Shown here: in pieces, positions 32,385 through 43,000 of the stretch
Position numbering within the stretch: the stretch's first letter is position 1
Layout of the letters: every line of letters begins with the position of its first letter
Origin: Neurospora crassa OR74A
Lineage: Eukaryota > Ascomycota > Sordariomycetes > Sordariales > Sordariaceae
DNA: 64,000 bases
Assembly: GCF_000182925.2 (NCBI RefSeq)
Contig: NC_026505.1
Location: 2,170,001 to 2,234,000, forward strand
Direction of reading: 5' to 3'
Translations under genes and position numbers: made by a program
Notes under the pieces: model-generated
Databases searched by the model: none
What the model was told of the DNA's origin: nothing
The model's input: the letters and a program-made list of their open reading frames with translations, nothing else

Positions 32385-34798
32385 TGTGCAATACATGTCA
32401 CGGTGTACTCGAAGCTGGCTGGTGTCGAGGTGGCCATTGCACTGCCAAACAGCGATTTGGAATCAGCCCAGCAAGGCACTATACAGTGACAGCTTGGAAT
32501 GTTCTTTCCGCTTTCCAGAACTTTTTCCCTTGTGCCAAGGAGAAACATCACTGCATGGTATTGAAATCGAGGGCTACAAAGTCGATAGTAAGATCCAACG
32601 CCTTTCAACCCACAACCTGGCAATGTCATGTCCGGCCGCGGACATGCATCTTTCTCATGTGAGTAATCATGTGTGTGACAACACCAATAATGTCTGTGTG
32701 GGCGCCTGCAATGCTGAAGTTGGGAAAGGGTCGTTGTATTACCCGTGATTGCCGTGGTAAAATGTTGTGGAGGGGCGGGAGAGCACAACTCTAGAGCACG
32801 TCTAGCTTGCTGGTTCACCAGGGCGGCAGATGGCTCACTGGCTCATAGATTTGCAGATGTGGTTATCGACGCCTAGCGTTCCAGTCTCCTTTAGAAATTC
32901 TCCGGACCTTGCCTGTCTGAGCCCATCGTGGGTACCCTAAAGCAGGTATGTAGTCGTAGGATAAGATATGTGGTATGTAGGAACATGACCTCTACAAAAA
33001 CCTCTCAGTCTGCTATTTCCGAGGTTGAGCCTTGGGGGGTAGATGTACCAACATATGCCTGCTGATATCATAAGCCCAGTTTTGTCGTTTTGGTGATTTG
33101 CAAACCTCCTGCGAGGGCCACCGGTATGAATTGTTGTGAAAGACATGCGTATAGGTCAAGCCCAACACTGCCTGTACTGAATTCGGGAATTGTACTTCTT
33201 TCTCGAGCCAAAGGTTATGGTACTATGTAATGGGACCTTCCGTTGAAGAAACCCACAGCTAGATCTGACGAATCACAATTTGAACAGTATTTTGCAGGTG
33301 AGCGAAGAAGTCCAAGTACATAGGGGGATAAAATACCGGGGTACAAGAAATCCTGCGACCCCTCTCAGGGTCATGCCGTCAGATTATCGTGCTGCATCGC
33401 GGTTTGAATGATCCAGCAAAGATAAAGAGGGTCGTTGCGCTTCGGCCCATTCTACCCCCCCCCCTGGCGATGAACGACGAGGTAGCGGAAAATAGCGGCA
33501 GGAAAGACTTTTCGATTGAGCCGTGGTTCCACGGTGGATACAGCGATCATCATCTGAATGGAGCCTTCTGCTCGGAGAGGGCTGCTGAAATGGGTCTAGG
33601 CCAATTGATCCTTGTCGACAGGTTTGCAGTAAACCATCTCCCAACCGCAAGACTCTTGGATGATGGCAGTGACTGGCATTTGCTGGGTTTTGCGACGTGA
33701 TGTTTTCTTAGAATATCCCTCGGCCCAACAGAAAAGGCAGCCTAAAAAGGGTCGATGTTCTATATGGCTTGCTCCAAGGAATCGGTGTTTGTTAGACCGA
33801 GTAATGTTCGCGGCTCAAGTTGGGTCAAATCAAATTTGGTGTAAGCGACGGGACGCATAGGACCAGATAAGGTGTCTAGAGGTATCATCTCAATTTCACA
33901 CTTGGTGGTGATGTACGGTAAGCATACTGTATACAGCATGACGGAAGAAAAAGCGTGGCTCCTCGTTGGTTTCCTGAAAGTGGATTCCGGGGAGCTTCTG
34001 GCTGGCAAGAGGATTTTCCCGTCGTTTGCCCTCCTTGGACCGTTTAACTGTCTCCATCTTCCGGAGCCCTTCGTCCATCCAGCAGGCAGCAAAGGGTATC
34101 AATGCAAGAACATCGACTTTTTGGTGGGCCAATGTTTCGGCACCCCACACGGAGCCAAGAGAGGGGGTCCGGTGTCAGTGTTATACATAGTAAAAAACCA
34201 ATGATGATGCGGAAACGCAACTCCGCGACTCTGGCAGAGTGTTATGTATATGTGACGGTTGGATACCTTGACAAATTACACCGAGCAAGTCTATGAGCAG
34301 GACGTGGCATTCTATGGTGTATGTACATACACTAGATATCTCTACGTCTCCTCCACAGCGTGGCCTTGGAGTAACAGTAGCACGATCTTTGCCGAGGAAT
34401 GTATCCCATGGACGCGGTTTGTGACATCGCTGTCGGGTGACAAAAATCGTCCGAGGGACAAGTAGCTCCACGTGAATGTGGTGAGCATTGCATTTTGGGT
34501 GGTGACACCAAACGATACTCTCACACTCTGTGGCTGCTGCAATGCGTACGGCGTGCATCGCGCGGAGAACGTGTGAGAGCGAACTTGGAACGCACAGGAG
34601 TTGTCGTTTGGTTTTGGCCATATTACGGCACATGCAGTCATTACATATACCGGTTGTGTTAAGATAAAGAGCAATGGCGATAATCTCGGTATACAGTTTG
34701 AGTGGAGGGTTGTTTGACTTTGACCTCTATTCACCGGCAAAGTAGTTCGAGTGAACAGATAATCTGTCGAACAATTTTTTTGGAAAAAAAAAAGTTTA

Positions 34799-34888
34799 CT
34801 TGGGGGTTAGCGGTGGAGTCTTTTGCTAACCCCCTCTTATAAAAGAGGGGGAAAATTTTCTGTGGGACAACCGTTTAATTTGGGACAA
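34799..34888 (+). repeat. Left terminal inverted repeat of the transposon (90 bp)
   Basis: It pairs with 38,031-38,120. It contains two overlapping hairpin-forming inverted repeats, GGGGGTTAGC...GCTAACCCCC and CCCCCTCTT-ATAA-AAGAGGGGG, that share the same C run. Confidence 0.93.
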
Positions 34889-35110
34889 GCGCCGATCGGT
34901 ACCATACACAATCGGCTGTTAACGCTGCGCAAAACTACTTTTTGATATTGTGCACACCGGTAATATAACTATACTCAAACTCGCTATTTCTAACTGCCGA
35001 CTCGTACTCTATACTTTAAAGTTGTAAAAGTAAGTAGTCTGTATATATCTATAGATTAATAGAGGTTAACCTACTATTGCGTAGTAGATTTTGATAAATA
35101 TTTTATTGAA

Positions 35111-35392
35111 ATGGGGGAAGCGCCTGCTAGCTACTGCGGCGCCCGTATGTATTTGATTGTTTGCGACTATATTAAGCGCCTCGGTGAGCGTTTTAAAATA
35201 TTATATAAACTACTAATTATTAGGGAGATTACTATTATTACTAGGGAATTCTATATATTTATTTCTCGCTATATTAAATTACTAGTTAAATACCGCAAAT
35301 TAACTATTTCATTGCAATTAAGAAGTTGCCCCTATATATTAATAGCCATCGAGGAGGATGTTATTATATTATACGTAATATTTTACTTCTAG
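35111..35392 (+). pseudogene. Transposase remnant, N-terminal part (tentative)
   Basis: A 93-codon open piece within the element. Its end (LTISLQLRSCPYILIAIEEDVIILYVI) is compatible with the conserved helix-turn-helix linker of fungal pogo transposases, where an LTxxEE motif is common. Heavy mutation makes this weak. Confidence 0.3.
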
Positions 35393-35515
35393 GGACGATT
35401 CCCTATATTATATTAAATAGTTATTAGCGTAGTAAATTAGTTATAATTATTACGGAGCGTTTTAGAGATTTATAATACAATATAGTTAGCGAGCTTCCTT
35501 AAAGACTATTTAGAG

Positions 35516-35734
35516 TTGAAGACTACGATTTATTATACTATTAATATTAAAAGGAAGTTTTGGGAGTTGAATGAAAATTCTATTAATAAGTGGTTCGATA
35601 ACTATGAGGCTATAATTAAGAAGTATAATATTATTGGGAGTAACGTTTGGAATTGTAATAAAATAGGGGTAAAATTCAGTTGTATAGCGGGCAGGTGTAT
35701 AAGGGTAATTATATTTAAGGATTTAGTAAAGTAA
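35516..35734 (+). pseudogene. Transposase remnant around the first catalytic Asp of a DDE domain
   Basis: A 72-codon piece reading INKWFDNYEAIIKKYNI and NVWNCNKIGVKF. Pogo/Fot-type DDE enzymes have a WF-x-x-Y/F-x-x-x-x-x-x-YNI...N-x-D-E-x-G pattern here. Asp-Glu now reads Asn-Lys, which G-to-A changes would cause, so the catalytic site is lost. Family membership is inferred from this pattern. Confidence 0.55.
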
Positions 35735-37680
35735 AGGGTAAGTTAGTATATTACTCTACCAGTAAATTTGTATAGGGGTAAATACTTATTATTTATTATA
35801 ATTAGAAATTAATAATATTATTAATTGAAAGTCGGCTACCCTTATAGTTAATATAAATTTAATTAGTAAAATTATTCTTATTTATATAATATTTAAAATA
35901 AATTTAATAGAGGACTTTATTATTAACGACTTTAACAATATTATTCGGTTTACTAAATTACCAATTAACTTTTTAAATACCGATTTTACATTCGATTAGT
36001 TAAAGTATTTCAATTAATATTCCTTCTATTCGTCTCCGACGTTTACAAAATTAAAGGAGGAGGATAGTTATAAATTAGGAGATGAGGGGTTTTCTTTTTA
36101 AGATTAATTTAAATATAATTAATATAAGGTTAATTATATTAGTAGGAAATTCGATAATTTAAGTAACGGAGTAGGGTTGAAAAGGTTATACCGACTAGTC
36201 TACTATTTATTAATTATCAATAGGTTTAGTAGTTATTGTAGTATAGAAGTTAAAGAATATATTAATACTTTTAATATTATATTGATAGTATTGCCTTCTT
36301 ATTTAATTTATATAATGTAATTATTTAATATTAGGGTATTTTCGTTCCTTAAAGTTTATTATTAGAAGGTATTGCGGTAGTTCGTTTAATATAGAGAGTT
36401 TAGTTTTATTCGTATTATATTTATTAGAGAGTTCGAGGTTCGCTTCCCCCCTTATACCTTTATTTCGTATCCCTACTAACTATAGTATTCCTAATACTTT
36501 AATATATCCTTAATAATAGTATAACCGAGTATAATATCTTTAACGGGTTCTTTAATACTAATATATAGCTAATTAATTATATAAGAATTTTAATATAAAT
36601 TTGAGTAAAGTAATTTAAGAAAACTAATTCCGCTTTACCCTTATTACTCCTTAAAGAGGACCGCTTTTAAAAAGCTACTAAAGTTATTACCTATATTAAA
36701 GATAAATACTACTATACGTTTAGTTCGCTAACGCGTACCTATTATTACGCCGTTAAAATTGTAATTTATAAAGCGCTGTTAATGTATAATACTATATAGG
36801 AATATAACCATTAAAATTGAGAGAAGGCGGTTAACTTTGATTGTAAGATAAAGAGACGGGTATATAAAGTGTTAAGGGAGGGTGAGGTATTAAGTCTTTT
36901 AAAGGGGGATTTTAATTAATGTATTATTGAGAGGTAGTAATAAGAGTGGTTGGTTGAGGAGAAGAGGTAGTTTATAGCCGTTAGATTATATAATAAGAAG
37001 ATTTAAAAGTAGGTTTACAATAATTGGGTTAAAGATTCGGTTAACGGTAAGGGTAAGGTTATATGGAGAGTTTACTTTGATAATTGGAGGAAGGAGTAGT
37101 TGAAGGATGGGTATATACTAATTTATAAAGAGGATATATTTAACGAAAGGGAGAGGGATAAGGAGGATGGGGATAGGTTATTTATATACGATACGGTTAG
37201 TATATTAGTATTAATAGTCTTTAAGAAAGTATAGGGTAATTCTTCTTATTTCTTATTTGACGATTCGGTTGATATTAATTTAGGTAATAATCCCTCTACT
37301 ATATAATTGCTAGAGCCCTTATCTTTACCTCCCTACCTACTTTAATAATCCGCTATTGAGATTGCTGTTAATATTATTAGTTATTTTGATACTTAGATAA
37401 TTAATGTACTCTTTGAAGATAAGACTACCCTAGTTAATAACGATGATGAAGTTGATTATAGAGAGTTTTACGAGGGGGAGGATAATAGGGATAAGGAGGA
37501 GGAGGAGGAGGGGGGAGGGGAGGAGGTCGATTTGCTACTATTCTAGTTAATTAACCGCCGTCTCTTTAATTTACTAGCTACTCCTAGACTTTATACTATA
37601 TAAATTAGACTGTTAATGTTAGTTATCGACCCCTTTATTCTATTACGGTTATAGTCTTTCGAATTAACGCTATATTATAG

Positions 37681-37878
37681 GGTTATGAAGTACGTAGAGA
37701 GTACTATAAGACTTCAAATGCTGGTAAGAAAGTAAGTTGTATGTATGAAGAGTATACTAGTAAGGAGGGAGGCGGTAGTAGAGGAGGTGGTACTAGTACT
37801 AGTACTAGCGTTAATAGTAGAGGAGGTGGTACTAGTACTAGTATTAGTAGTAGAGGGGGCGCTAGTACTAGAAAATAA
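37681..37878 (+). pseudogene. Transposase remnant, C-terminal tail with Gly/Ser/Thr repeats
   Basis: After a TAG, 65 codons stay open and end at TAA (37,876-37,878). They read YEVRREYYKTSNAGKKVSC and then repeats of SRGGGTSTS. This fits the low-complexity tail of a fungal transposase and sets the element's coding strand as plus. Confidence 0.5.
37777..37868 (+). repeat. Degenerate tandem repeat inside the transposon
   Basis: Two to three copies of a roughly 27-39-bp unit built on AGAGGAGGTGGTACTAGTAC, in frame with the transposase tail. Confidence 0.7.
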
Positions 37879-38030
37879 CGAGTAATAATTGTAATTCGTT
37901 CTTTTATTTACTTACTACCTTATTGAGTAATATATTGGATTTCTAATAGCTTCTAACAACGCTATTGTAGTGTGTAATGTGGTGGTTTAGTATGGGGATG
38001 GGTCAGATTGCTAGTAAAATTCTATGTGGG

Positions 38031-38120
38031 TTGTCCTAGATTAAACGGTTGTCCTACAGAAAATTTTCCCCCTCTTTTATGAGAGGGGGTTGGCAAAAGA
38101 CTCCACCGCTAACCCCCAAG
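38031..38120 (-). repeat. Right terminal inverted repeat of the transposon (90 bp)
   Basis: Reverse complement of the left repeat with about five C/T or G/A differences. Followed by TA. Confidence 0.93.
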
Positions 38121-39674
38121 TAGAGCAGCATTTTAGCGGCATGTCGGAAGCGTAAGTGAGTTAGCCATGCGCGTGCCAATTAGCACCGCGTAATTTGGTC
38201 AGATAGATGTATGTGGGTGATGTAGTGGTGGTGGCTTGCCTCTGGATGCCATTGCTGCGAACGCTGGCCCGATTCAAGTTTCGTCCGGAGTTAAAGTGTG
38301 TAGAGCATCTCCCAAGAAAAGAGACACCTACAGTACATATGGCATGTAATGGACTCATGCTGAGGTAGCAAGCAAGGCCATTGGCTCGAGTTCATCTGGT
38401 TCAATAGTATCAAGGCCGGGCTGGGTAGCGTAGTGTACACTAAGAAGACATTGGAGAGTCATCAGTCAACATTCGCTCTCTCAATGTTCAAGCCGAAAAC
38501 CCTGTCTGTCAATTGTGATTCGATCGCGTATGGCGATTCGGATCAGCTACCTTTGTGTTTACTAGGAAATTTGCAGACACGTTGATGGCTGCCGGACTAA
38601 CTCAAGCCTCGAGTTTGCCAGGCTGACATCCCGCAAGGACACCCCGTCGAGGAACCAGAGCTGGCAAGCACGGCATCGCAGCTTTGTCGCATTGACCATC
38701 CGCCCTGCCGTTCTGGACATCGAAAGCTAGGGCATCAAGAGGACCTCAACTGGGGGCTTATTGTTCAGAACACAGTGGACTTGGCGGTTCTGGCCGTGTA
38801 CATGCGTAGCTATGGTGTCTTCTGATGGGCCGGGCCGTATGTGGGACGCTCAGAAACAAGTGCCATGCTCTTCGATACGTACTCCATCCTCCATGGTACG
38901 TAGGTAGGTGGTGTGCGGCGCTACAGTGTTGGCTTACGTCCAGTCCAAAGGGTCGAACGACGTTGTGATGCGGATAGGTAGGTAGCATCCGTCCCCGGGC
39001 AGATCTCGCAAGCCCTGACTTTGCCCAAAGCGTAATCGTGACTGTAACGTTCACCAATGCACGGCAGCGCAGTTGCAGACCACAGTGGTAGCGGAGCGGG
39101 CAGCCACCGGCCAGTGCCAAACTGCCAGTGGGGTGTGGAAGTGGTGTACTATGTACACGTACATGCCGTGAAAGTAGCTCTGGTACCTACATATACCTAG
39201 CCAGCCAGCTAGGCTCCGTTCGTTCTCTTGGTGGTTCTCGTAGTGGGGGTTTTTTCTTGGCTGGTGCTGGCCTTGCTACGCAGTACTCAGCGAGTCCAGA
39301 TGGTCTGTCATGTCCTCAACTGGAATGCCAGAGTGGTACCTGCCAATGATGCTGTGTGCCGTAGCAGCGTAGTATATGTATCCAGGTTCCTCTGTCGGGC
39401 TCTCGAGGCTTGTCTTGGTGTTGAGGTTGTCTCGCCCGAGGCCATGGTGCTTCCATCGATGTATCTAATCAGGTGGATATTCAATTAGGTTGCTTTCAAT
39501 TTTGCCCGCTCCACCATTGTCACCTCCCGAGACAGTGAAAAATGTCCGCGGAGTTATTGGGTGACAGGCGGCTTTACACTGGCTCTGGGACTCTGGCCCT
39601 GCCAGGTGCGGATACCTATCATTGCGCTAATGCGAGGAAACACCTGAGGAAAAGTGACCTCGAACTAAACTACA

Positions 39675-40036
39675 TACTGTTAACCCTGTACATAACGATC
39701 AGCCATATAACGATATCCTGACCATAACGGTCAAGATCACAGTAACGGTGCATATTTGTATGGTAGTAACGATCAACCTTCGTATTACGATTTCGATCAG
39801 AATTTGAAGGCGAATTGCACCAAAATCGTTATACTTGAGGGGTTTGGTTCGGTTCTGAGACGCCCAGTAACAGGCTGTTACAGCTCGTGACGGCCGGTTA
39901 TAGGTCCTTTCAGCTGGCACCGGCCTCCTGATTGGTTCAGAAGCCCGAACTAGCCTACCTTAGAGTAACGATAACCTGGGCATTACGATCAAGACCCGGG
40001 TAACGGACTTGATCGTTATGTACAGGGTTAACAGTA
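39675..40036. mobile_element. 358-bp MITE with perfect 25-bp inverted ends and TA duplication
   Basis: The element at 39,677-40,034 has perfect 25-bp terminal inverted repeats (39,677-39,701 and 40,010-40,034) starting CTGTTAACCCTGTACATAAC. TA flanks both sides. The wider flanks CA...TG suggest the original target was the palindrome CATATG. It has no coding capacity. About nine direct or inverted copies of a TAACGATCA/TAACGG-like motif fill both subterminal regions. The TA target points to mobilisation by a Tc1/mariner-type transposase. The ends do not match the neighbouring 3.3-kb transposon. Confidence 0.9.
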
Positions 40037-40078
40037 TGAAGAATTGTGATCAAGACAGGAGGTCGGGGTTTTTGGGTT

Positions 40079-40098
40079 GGGGGGGGGGGGGGGGGGGT
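40079..40098. repeat. G20 homopolymer
   Basis: Twenty consecutive G, 45 bp beyond the MITE. Confidence 0.9.
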
Positions 40099-43000
40099 TC
40101 TGCAACTCGAAAAAGCAAAGGCTGGCTTTTGATTGTTGATCGCGTTGTTGGTTGAGTGCTTGGCTGGTCTGCTGGTCTCCGGGTCTAACCCTAACCTGCC
40201 GGTGTGCCTGGATGGGACGCTACCTCTTCCACACGGCGGAAGCCACTGCAACCGACGACTAAATCCACGGCGCGGCATCTGAATGATACGCTGGACGTTG
40301 GTTGCTGGAGAAATGATTTGAGATCACCATCCTTCCTAATTCCACAAGGTCTTGGCTCTGTCTGACGGGCGATGCTTACCTCTAGACTTATTCACTGGGC
40401 TCGTAGCTGGCGTGGAAAAAGAGAATGAGGACGGGAGTCTGAGATGGCTCGCAATTCAACGAAGCGCTTGCGATCATGAAAATTGAACGATTTCCCCCCG
40501 CCCTGCCTTGTGAGCTGCTAAAATGGCATGGGACGGGTTTGTGAGCATGGATCCCTTCGGCGAGTTTCCATTGTCGGTGGTCAAATTAAAGGGAAGCACG
40601 GGCCTTTGCGGGAACCTTGATCGCGCTTGCTGCGCTTCTTGCGAACCGGCACCACCAAAAGCCGTGAAGCCTCCGCAGCTACATCTTTCCTTCCGAGCAC
40701 CGGTGGGCCTTGCGGAGAAGGCAAGAGAAGGAATGCCTGCATGAGACCTCTACTTTATTGAACTCCCGCCACGGCCAGTAGGGTTTGCGGCCATCACGGT
40801 CCCAAGTTCTGTTCTGTCAAATGTGTGGAGAAAATCCGGATGGAACGACTGACCTTGCCTGGGACTTCAAGAGGATGTACATGTTCCCCACTATCATGTC
40901 CAATTTGCACCGGGTGACTAATAGTTAAATCAAGGGTTGAGGGGTTGTCGTCCACAAAGCTCATTCGCTCAGGACATCGGCCCTTCCATCACTGTACGAT
41001 CGTGATGAAGCGGTTGTGATGTCGAGACATCTTGATATCGAGCCGATGGCGTGTCGGGAATCGCGCCAGCTCGTTTCTTTTTCTGGGGAGCAATATCGCA
41101 AAGCGGACACACATTGGGGCATTGCTTAAATCATTAGCCATGGACAGCTCGTAGGAGCCTCTCCAATCCCGGATACCTGACCCTCACAAGGCAGGTCCTA
41201 AGCCCAGGCAGTTGATGAGAGAGTACCACGTACACTACTATACCTAGACCATCTAGAGCTACGTTTTGTAGCACTTGACTGACTTGGAGATCGGTTAACA
41301 ATGGCCAGCATGGAAGGGGGGTGTAATATCGGATGTCATTACTTACCGCATGTAGAGGGATGGCGAAATGGGGAGCCGGAGTCGGATTCCCTCGGTGCGG
41401 AGGTGACGTATCGGCGTGCACGTCGGAGGATCTCAAGCTCCTCGGATGGCCCGTCGCGGCCGGTATCAGACCCTATCCTCACTCTTGAGCCACGGATTAC
41501 AATCGATAGTGGAAAGCTTGCATGTGCTTGTTCTTCCTCTCCCACCAGTCTTGTCATCTTCGATTGCCCGTGGGTGGATGAGAGTTGCGCAAGCGCACGC
41601 CTTCCCGCCTTCCGCCATGGCCTTGGCGCAAGAGCATGAAATTAACTGGGGGCGCCGGGAACAGTTCTTGCCCACATTGCAGTAGCGCAAAATCTGTTTT
41701 ACCCCTCCTTCCCTTCTTCCAACGCAGGCCCGCACGGGGTTCGATCCGCCGCAGCTCTTAAAATATACGACGGAGCTGAAATGCTGAGCACTTGTTGTTA
41801 TTATAAGTACATCCTCATTGTAGGTATCGGTACCTATGTACCTATTTTGGTTCAATACTCCAGCAAAGCATGAAAACGATAAAAGGCGATGGAGACTTGA
41901 AAACCTCCAGCTTCCACTTCCACTTGGGCAGAGAAACTGGAGAGCAGATGGGGCCAGTTGGGCTAGCGTGGGGATCGCCATGACAAACCGAAATACATCT
42001 CATGATTCCGATTGTTGAAATGCCTTGTGCGTTCCTTCCAGTTTGTTGAACATTGAACACCAGGGTTGTGGTACGTACCTTCCTCCAGCTCTCTATCGGG
42101 ACTGACTGCGTGTGCATCTGCCCTCTTCTGAGCACCGTTCCTTTCTTACCAGCTGGGAAATTTTCTTTTGGCGATTGCTAGGTAAGTAGGTATGGATCGT
42201 TATTGTCCACTTGACGGATGATGCCCGCTGTGTGCCCACCAAAAATTTCTTCAGTTGTCCTTCAGTTGTAACGGAAGAACTGTCTTGTCATCGCCTCCGA
42301 CTTCAACCAACGAACTTCTCAGCGTTCAAGCTGCCAAACTACAACCAGCTTTCGAAGTCGCAATCTTATTCAGCTGCTGTGTGCGGGTAGCAGCTTGGCC
42401 CTCCTACGCGTGGCGTGAGTCAAGGTGCCGACCTCGTCAATGATTTTCAGTCCTTGGCGGGAGATATCACGAATATCGGCACCTCTACGAGCGAACGACG
42501 GCGCTTGGTTCCCAAACTGGGCAAGCGGCCTAATGAGCCGGGGTGCCTCATCGGGCACTTTTGAGGTCAGTCTTGCATGATGTTGTGCCTACCTGACAGT
42601 GCTCTTGGTCCTCTTTCAGATCTCGTCAAATTGTCGATTTTCCCCCTCCAGCCGTCTCAACCTCTCTCGCCTTGAGGACGGCGTCATGACCCGACGGGAT
42701 CTTTGGGCTCATCAGCCTGAACGCCTGGAATCTCGTCCCAACGCTGCCGCCAAGGAGTCCCGAGGGCATGACTGCGTCTGGTTCGGACCTCAGATGGCGG
42801 GCAGCTATCTCGACTTTGAGATATGGTTGTACAAACATATAAGCCGATGACGGCGACGACCGGACAACCAGATATCATCAACACAAAACCACCTAACTGG
42901 TCGAATGTCTGCCATTCCCAACCCAACTCAGAACCCAATGCCCTTGACCTGTAGGAATGCAAGCTCAACACACGCTCCGGAAAGCCAGTACTATACTACG

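Larger units (their letters stand above)
26298..34798. other. Gene-poor stretch, 8.5 kb, left of the transposon
   Basis: No ORF here shows a recognisable domain or a believable exon structure. The sequence is of ordinary base composition, with a T43 run (26,843), a GCGAG array (27,901), a G22 run (28,043) and one unusually long ORF (31,422-32,384, listed separately). Non-coding transcription or regulatory DNA cannot be judged by eye. Confidence 0.5.
34797..38122. mobile_element. RIP-degraded Tc1/mariner-pogo (Fot-like) DNA transposon with TA target duplication
   Basis: The element runs 34,799-38,120 (3,322 bp) and is flanked by TA on both sides (34,797-34,798 and 38,121-38,122), the duplication made by Tc1/mariner-pogo transposases. 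Terminal inverted repeats of 90 bp (34,799-34,888 and 38,031-38,120) begin CTTGGGGGTTAGCGGTGGAG. They differ at about five positions, all transitions. The interior is extremely TpA-rich with stops in every frame, the expected outcome of RIP (C to T in CpA on both strands), and contrasts sharply with the flanks. Only the repeats and a few coding scraps stay readable. 3.3 kb is longer than typical Fot1/Pot2 elements (about 1.8-2.2 kb). It cannot encode an active transposase, but the ends could still be used in trans. Confidence 0.88.

Noticed and set aside
35111-35734. AT-rich ORFs as independent genes
   Set aside because: They lie between the inverted repeats of the RIP-degraded transposon and are interrupted on both sides. 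They are transposase remnants.
41733-41755. tRNA-like T-loop GGTTCGATCC
   Set aside because: The flanking bases do not form a T stem and no acceptor, D or anticodon arms are found on either strand.
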